Source of the DNA: a virus
Length of the DNA stretch: 43,744 nt
Strand: one strand, 5' to 3'
IMG/VR virus record: IMGVR_UViG_3300046714_000400
Span: 1 to 43,744 of that record
Each line of letters starts with the position of its first letter. Position 1 is the first letter of the stretch. This document shows positions 39,927 through 43,744 of the stretch, in pieces. The position numbers and the translations under genes were made by a program. The notes beneath the pieces were generated by a model. It saw nothing but the letters and a program-made list of their open reading frames with translations. It was not told where the DNA came from and did not search any database.

Positions 39927-41599
39927 AGCTCCGCGACTACCAGCAAGCCGCGCTCGACGGAGCGCGGGCCCAGTTCCGCGCCGGCAAGCGCGCCGTGCTG
40001 ATCGTGCTCCCGACCGGCACCGGCAAGACCGTGATCTTCGCCGAGGCGATCCGACTCGCGTGCGAGAAGGGCGGAAAGGCGCTCGTCCTCGCGCACCGCA
40101 CCGAGCTGCTCGAGCAGGCTCGCGCGAAGCTGCACGCCGTCGCGCCCGACCTGCGCGTCGAGCTCGAGCAGGCGGCCCTGCGCGCCTCGTCGCGGGCCGA
40201 CGTCGTCGTCGCTTCCGTGCAGTCGCTTCGCGGCGCGCGCCTCGAGCGGTGGGCATCCGACGCGTTTCGGCTGATCATCGTCGACGAGGCGCACCACGCG
40301 ACCGCGCGCACCTACCGCGCGATCCTCGACCACTTCGCCGAGGTATCGGTGCTCGGCGTCACCGCCACGCCGGACCGCGCCGACGAGCGGCGCCTCGGCG
40401 AGGTGTTCACCGCGCTCGGCTACGAGCTCTCGATGCAGCGGGCGATCGCGGACGGCTACCTCGTACCGCTCAAACTGCGCACCGTGCAGGTCGAGGCGCT
40501 CGACATGCGACACGTGAAGAGCCGCGCCGGTGACTTCGTCGAGGCTGATCTGGTCGCAGCGCTCGAAGGCGACGACGTGCTGCTCGAGATCGCGGGGCCG
40601 CTGCCCGATCTCGCCGGCGCGCGCCCTACGATCGTTTTCATCGCTGGCGTGAAGAACGCCTACCGCCTTGCCGAGCTGCTCAACACGCGCACGGGCCGCC
40701 CCGGCTGCGCGGTCGCGCTGGACGGCACGTCCGATCCGGCAGTCCGCGCGCACGTGCTCGCGTTGTTCAAACGCGCCGCGTTTCAGTTCCTGATCAACGT
40801 CGGCCTCTTCACCGAAGGCTTCGACGCGCCGCAGATTGCGTGCGTCGCCGTCGCACGCCCGACGCAGAGCCGCGGACTCTACTGTCAGATGCTCGGCCGT
40901 GGCACGCGCCCCCTCGCCGGCGTGATCGACGCGCACGACACGGACGCGGCGCGCGGCGCCGCGATCGTGACCTCGGCGAAGCCCGATCTCCTCGTCGTCG
41001 ACTTCACGACGTCGACCGCGCAGCACCGCCTCGTCACGCCGCTCGACGTGCTCGGGGTCGGCGACCCCGCGGTGCAGGCGCGCGCGCTCGAACTGCTCGA
41101 GGAGGACCCCGAGCTCGACCTCACCGAGGCGACCGAACGCGCCGCGCGCGACGAGCACTTGCTCGCCACGAAGCGGCTCGCCGAGCGCTACGAGCTCACC
41201 GTCGAGGAGTGGGACCCGTTCCGGCTGATCGCGCACGATCTCAGCTTCGAGGGCGCCCTCGAGCTCGACCTACGCGCCGTTGCCGATCCGGCGCACGCCG
41301 ACGAGAGCGTGCGCGTCGCGATCGTCGACCTCGGCGTAGCGAAGGACGTCGCCAAGCAGCTCACGCTCGGGCAGTGCGTCGCGGTGCAGCGCGCGATCGC
41401 CGCGCGCCTCCGCCGCGGGCTCTGCTCGCTCAAACAGGCGCGCCAGCTCTCGCGCTACGGCCTGAACCCGAACGTCTCGAAGGCGCTCGGCGGCCACGCC
41501 ATGCGCGTCCTCGTCTTCCACCGCTGGCCGGCGCATTGCCCCGCGCAGCTCGCGCGTGACCCACGCTTCGCTCTGCCGCGGGCGGAGAGTGCAGCATGA
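39923..41599 (+). CDS. Superfamily 2 DEAD/DEAH-type helicase
   Basis: 558 residues, GTG overlapping the resolvase stop. Motif I LPTGTGKT (29-36), motif II VDEAHH near 120, motif III VTATP near 147, and motif VI QMLGRGTR near 322-329. The C-terminal 200 residues are specific to the phage group. Unwinds DNA or RNA in replication or recombination, in the style of phage RAD25/UvsW-like enzymes. Resolvase plus helicase suggests branch processing. Confidence 0.85.
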   Translation: MKLRDYQQAALDGARAQFRAGKRAVLIVLPTGTGKTVIFAEAIRLACEKGGKALVLAHRTELLEQARAKLHAVAPDLRVELEQAALRASSRADVVVASVQSLRGARLERWASDAFRLIIVDEAHHATARTYRAILDHFAEVSVLGVTATPDRADERRLGEVFTALGYELSMQRAIADGYLVPLKLRTVQVEALDMRHVKSRAGDFVEADLVAALEGDDVLLEIAGPLPDLAGARPTIVFIAGVKNAYRLAELLNTRTGRPGCAVALDGTSDPAVRAHVLALFKRAAFQFLINVGLFTEGFDAPQIACVAVARPTQSRGLYCQMLGRGTRPLAGVIDAHDTDAARGAAIVTSAKPDLLVVDFTTSTAQHRLVTPLDVLGVGDPAVQARALELLEEDPELDLTEATERAARDEHLLATKRLAERYELTVEEWDPFRLIAHDLSFEGALELDLRAVADPAHADESVRVAIVDLGVAKDVAKQLTLGQCVAVQRAIAARLRRGLCSLKQARQLSRYGLNPNVSKALGGHAMRVLVFHRWPAHCPAQLARDPRFALPRAESAA

Positions 41600-41934
41600 A
41601 CCGCCGAGCGCCCACCGAAGTGCAACGCCTCGCCGTCGAGCGCGACCTTGACAACATCATCATGTCCGTCGGCACCGATGCCGAGATCGCTGCCGATCAC
41701 GGCGTGTCGCCGGCGTTCGTCCGCACCATCCGCGCCGAGCGGGCCCGCGCGCTGCGCACCGCCGATGTCGAGCAACGCCTGCGCGCGATCGCGCAGCTCA
41801 TCGCATGGACGGGAACGCGCCACGCGCTCTTGCTGCGCGTGCTCGACGGCGCTCTCGCTCGCGCGAAGCAACGCGCCGTCACCGAAGCCGTCGAGCTCGG
41901 CCCGCAACGTCGCGCCGCCGGAGAACGCGCGTGA
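41596..41934 (+). CDS. Putative HTH protein
   Basis: 112 residues, ATG overlapping the helicase stop. TDAEIAADHGVSPAFVRTIRAERAR at 28-52 is a helix-turn-helix. It may load or regulate the DnaB-like protein encoded downstream. Not a named family. Confidence 0.55.
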   Translation: MNRRAPTEVQRLAVERDLDNIIMSVGTDAEIAADHGVSPAFVRTIRAERARALRTADVEQRLRAIAQLIAWTGTRHALLLRVLDGALARAKQRAVTEAVELGPQRRAAGERA

Positions 41935-43475
41935 TGCTCGAAGAGCCCCCGAAGGACAGCAACGTCGTCCCCATGCGGGCGCGCGTTACGTCCCGCGACG
42001 CTGCCTTCATCTCGGGCTTCGCCGACGTGCCCGGCCTGCCCGATCCGGCCGCAGACGAATGCGGGGGCGATCTCGACGGCGAGCCGGCGGCCCCGAAGAA
42101 CGCGCCGACCATCTCGACCGATCTCGGCGCCGTGCTCGACCGCTGGACCGTCGAAGGACCGCTCGTGCACGAGCCGACGGGCATCGCTTCGCTCGACTCG
42201 CAGACCGGCGGCGGGCTCGTCTACGGCACGACGACCTACCTGCAGGGCGCGCCCGACGCGTCCAAGACCACCGTGGTCGTGCACATCGCGCACGTCTACG
42301 CCGAGCGCGGCATCGTCGTAGGCCTCATCGCCGCCGACGAGGAGGCCTCCGATATCCTGACCCGTCTCGGTCAGCGCGTCGGCTTCCAGCGCGACGAGCT
42401 CGAGAAGCGCGAGGCCGGCGCGATCGCCGTGCTGCGGGAGAAGCTCGCGGGGCTGCCGCTGCGCCTCTACGACTGCGATGCGACCCTCGAGGCCGCGGCC
42501 GAGGACCTGGTGCGCCACGCGAACGGACGCCGAGTGTGCCTCTGCGTCGACTCGATCCAGGTCGTGCGGTGCGCGCTCGAGGTGCTCGCCGAGCGGCCGC
42601 CGACCGGCCCGGCCGCGGTCGAGGCGCGCACCATCGCTCTGCGCAGCCTCGCGTGGAAGCACGGCCTCATCGCGATCACTACGAGCGAGCAGTCCCGCGC
42701 GGCGTACCGCTCCCGCAAGCCCGAGGAGCAGATCGACCCGCTCGCCGCCGGCAAGGGCTCCGGTTCCATCGAGTACAAGTCGCGCGTCCTGATCACGATG
42801 CGCAAGGTCCCGCGGCTCGACGACGTCGTCGACTGCTACCCGACGCGAAACAAGCTGCAGCGCGGCGAGCGCAAGAGCTTCTTTCTTCGCATCGATCGAC
42901 CGCGGCAGACGATCGAAGAGGTGCCGGCGCCGCCCGAGACGAACGACGACGACGCAGAGCAAGCTGCGCGCGCCGCAGAGCGCGCCTCGGCTGAAGATGC
43001 GAAGGTCGAAGCTCTCACCGAGGAGCTCTACACCGCCCTCATCAAGGCGCGGGCGCAAGGCGCGACGATCTGTACCCGGCCCGACTTACTCGGTCTCGTC
43101 AAGGGCGCGAACAACATCAAGGCGCTCGCCGTCTCGCGGCTCTTCGCCGCCGGCCGCATCGTGGGCGGGCGCGGCAAGCCCTTTCGTCCACGCATCGCAG
43201 GCGAGGCCGACCCGAGCGACGCACAGCTCCAAATCGCAGCGGCCGAGCCGGATGCTGCCCGCGTCGCGCAGGTGGCCGACGAGATCTTCGCTGCGCTCAG
43301 CAAGGCCCTCTCGGCAGGAGCCCGAATCACCACGAGACGGGACCTGCTCTCGCTCGTCCGAGGCGACTCGAACCACAAGGGCGCAGCCATCTCGCACCTC
43401 GTCACGACCGGCCGGATCCAAGGCGGTAGCGGCAAGCCGTTCACCATTCCGAGTCCCACGGAGGTTACGTCATGA
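41934..43475 (+). CDS. DnaB/RepA-like replicative ATPase with two winged-helix repeats
   Basis: 513 residues. A RecA-fold core: Walker A region GAPDASKTT at 105-113, where the usual last Gly is Ser, and Walker B CLCVDSIQVV near 202-211. It resembles phage DnaB or RepA-like helicases (AAA_25 type). The C-terminus holds two copies of a winged-helix unit: TICTRPDLLGLVKGANNIKALAVSRLFAAGRI...GKPF near 378-415 and ITTRRDLLSLVRGDSNHKGAAISHLVTTGRI...GKPF near 463-500. It stands next to the GATC-rich end of the window. The degenerate Walker A makes ATPase activity uncertain. Confidence 0.72.
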   Translation: MLEEPPKDSNVVPMRARVTSRDAAFISGFADVPGLPDPAADECGGDLDGEPAAPKNAPTISTDLGAVLDRWTVEGPLVHEPTGIASLDSQTGGGLVYGTTTYLQGAPDASKTTVVVHIAHVYAERGIVVGLIAADEEASDILTRLGQRVGFQRDELEKREAGAIAVLREKLAGLPLRLYDCDATLEAAAEDLVRHANGRRVCLCVDSIQVVRCALEVLAERPPTGPAAVEARTIALRSLAWKHGLIAITTSEQSRAAYRSRKPEEQIDPLAAGKGSGSIEYKSRVLITMRKVPRLDDVVDCYPTRNKLQRGERKSFFLRIDRPRQTIEEVPAPPETNDDDAEQAARAAERASAEDAKVEALTEELYTALIKARAQGATICTRPDLLGLVKGANNIKALAVSRLFAAGRIVGGRGKPFRPRIAGEADPSDAQLQIAAAEPDAARVAQVADEIFAALSKALSAGARITTRRDLLSLVRGDSNHKGAAISHLVTTGRIQGGSGKPFTIPSPTEVTS

Positions 43476-43498
43476 AGTGTATGCAGATCGATCTGACC

Positions 43499-43539
43499 GA
43501 CCCGTCCGCATCGATCTGGGATCGATCCGCGGACGGGTC
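43499..43539. repeat. Long inverted repeat in the terminal region
   Basis: 11-base arms, GACCCGTCCGC (43499-43509) and GCGGACGGGTC (43529-43539). Inside them ATCGATC and GATCGAT pair as well, with a two-base bulge, so nearly the whole 41 bases can fold. It starts 23 bases after the last gene. Confidence 0.7.
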
Positions 43540-43579
43540 GCAGAGTAGTCAGATCGATCTGCAGATCGATCCGTCCGCA

Positions 43580-43597
43580 ACCCCCCTTAAGGGGGGT
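43580..43597. repeat. 18-base perfect palindrome ACCCCCCTTAAGGGGGGT
   Basis: Six C, TTAA, six G, closed by A and T; CGC/GCG outside extend the stem with one bulged A. No T-run follows on either strand, so it is not a standard terminator. Could be a recognition site for a nuclease or packaging enzyme. Confidence 0.7.
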
Positions 43598-43704
43598 GCG
43601 GGATCGATCTGCAGATCAGATCACTCTGCGGGGCCACCCATGGCGGCCCGCCTGCACTTAGATCTGAGGATCGATTGCGCAGATCGATCGCGCCGAGCTG
43701 GCAC

Positions 43705-43731
43705 ACCCCCCGGTCGAACAGTGCAGGGGGT
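43705..43731. repeat. Terminal hairpin near the end of the window
   Basis: ACCCCC at 43705-43710 pairs with GGGGGT at 43726-43731, with a 15-base loop. It lies in the last 40 bases, upstream of the terminase gene if the genome is circular, so it might belong to a packaging or terminator element. Confidence 0.4.
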
Positions 43732-43744
43732 CGGAAGACCTAGG

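Larger units (their letters stand above)
43484..43689. repeat. GATC-rich repeat cluster, candidate origin or control region
   Basis: 17 GATC sites lie within 204 bases. CAGATCGATC occurs at 43484, 43550, 43562 and 43680; GATCGATCTG at 43486, 43552 and 43602; two sites form the 12-base palindrome CAGATCGATCTG (43484-43495, 43550-43561). No gene is seen from 43476 to 43744. GATC is the usual Dam target, and the genome carries a Dam-type methylase. Origin, packaging or methylation-controlled switch are all possible. Confidence 0.65.

Noticed and set aside
43484-43689. CRISPR array
   Set aside because: Repeats are short, palindromic and irregularly spaced, with no constant-length spacers or cas genes.

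Overview
The window reads as a complete, or nearly complete, temperate myovirus genome of about 43.7 kb. By eye it is about two-thirds G+C, with third positions almost all G or C, and genes are packed with 4-base overlaps (ATGA, GTGA). The host is probably a myxobacterium of the Polyangiales type (Sandaracinus-like). That is an inference from base composition and from a carried lipoprotein rich in Asp-Ala-Gly repeats, a habit of that group. The window starts at the terminase and ends in a non-coding terminal region, and its attachment site lies in the middle with phage genes on both sides. This fits an unintegrated (virion or circular) form, not an integrated prophage.

Layout: (1) 1-7.2 kb, plus strand: packaging and head genes of Mu-like type (small and large terminase, DUF935-like portal, SppA/gpC-type protease with a nested scaffold, decoration protein, gpT-like capsid). 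An initiator-type tRNA follows the capsid gene. (2) 7.3-20.8 kb, plus strand: connector, contractile tail (sheath, tube, frameshifted chaperones, tape measure), baseplate (hub/spike, gp25-like, J-like, I-like) and fibre-type genes. (3) 20.8-23.9 kb, plus strand: lysis-type cassette with several membrane proteins, a lipobox protein and a GH25-like barrel protein. (4) 23.98-24.5 kb, minus strand: a zinc-ribbon protein and a small lipoprotein. (5) 24.5-24.67 kb: attP, made of the 3' half of a tRNA-Arg(CCT) flanked by GTGTCCG repeats. (6) 24.67-33.2 kb, minus strand: one long operon read right to left, starting with small unknown genes, then a deoxyribosyltransferase-like protein, a PD-(D/E)XK exonuclease, a RecA-like ATPase, a PolX-like nucleotidyltransferase and finally the tyrosine integrase. 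(7) 33.2-35.7 kb: immunity region with an ImmA-type protease, a repressor operon that includes a lipoprotein, a Cro-like gene and five related operators. (8) 35.76-36.35 kb, minus strand: another lipoprotein. (9) 36.4-43.5 kb, plus strand: replication operon with a Dam-type methylase, RuvC-like resolvase, superfamily 2 helicase and DnaB-like ATPase. (10) 43.48-43.74 kb: non-coding DNA with 17 GATC sites and strong hairpins, a candidate origin or packaging region.

The parts suggest a lambda-like decision circuit. The repressor would act on two operator sets, 33.2 kb (leftward promoter) and 35.4 kb (rightward promoter and its own promoter). ImmA-type proteolysis is the likely route to induction. 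At least one lipoprotein is placed to be made in the lysogen with the repressor. Structural genes follow Mu-like order, but integration is by a tyrosine recombinase into a tRNA gene and there is no transposase.
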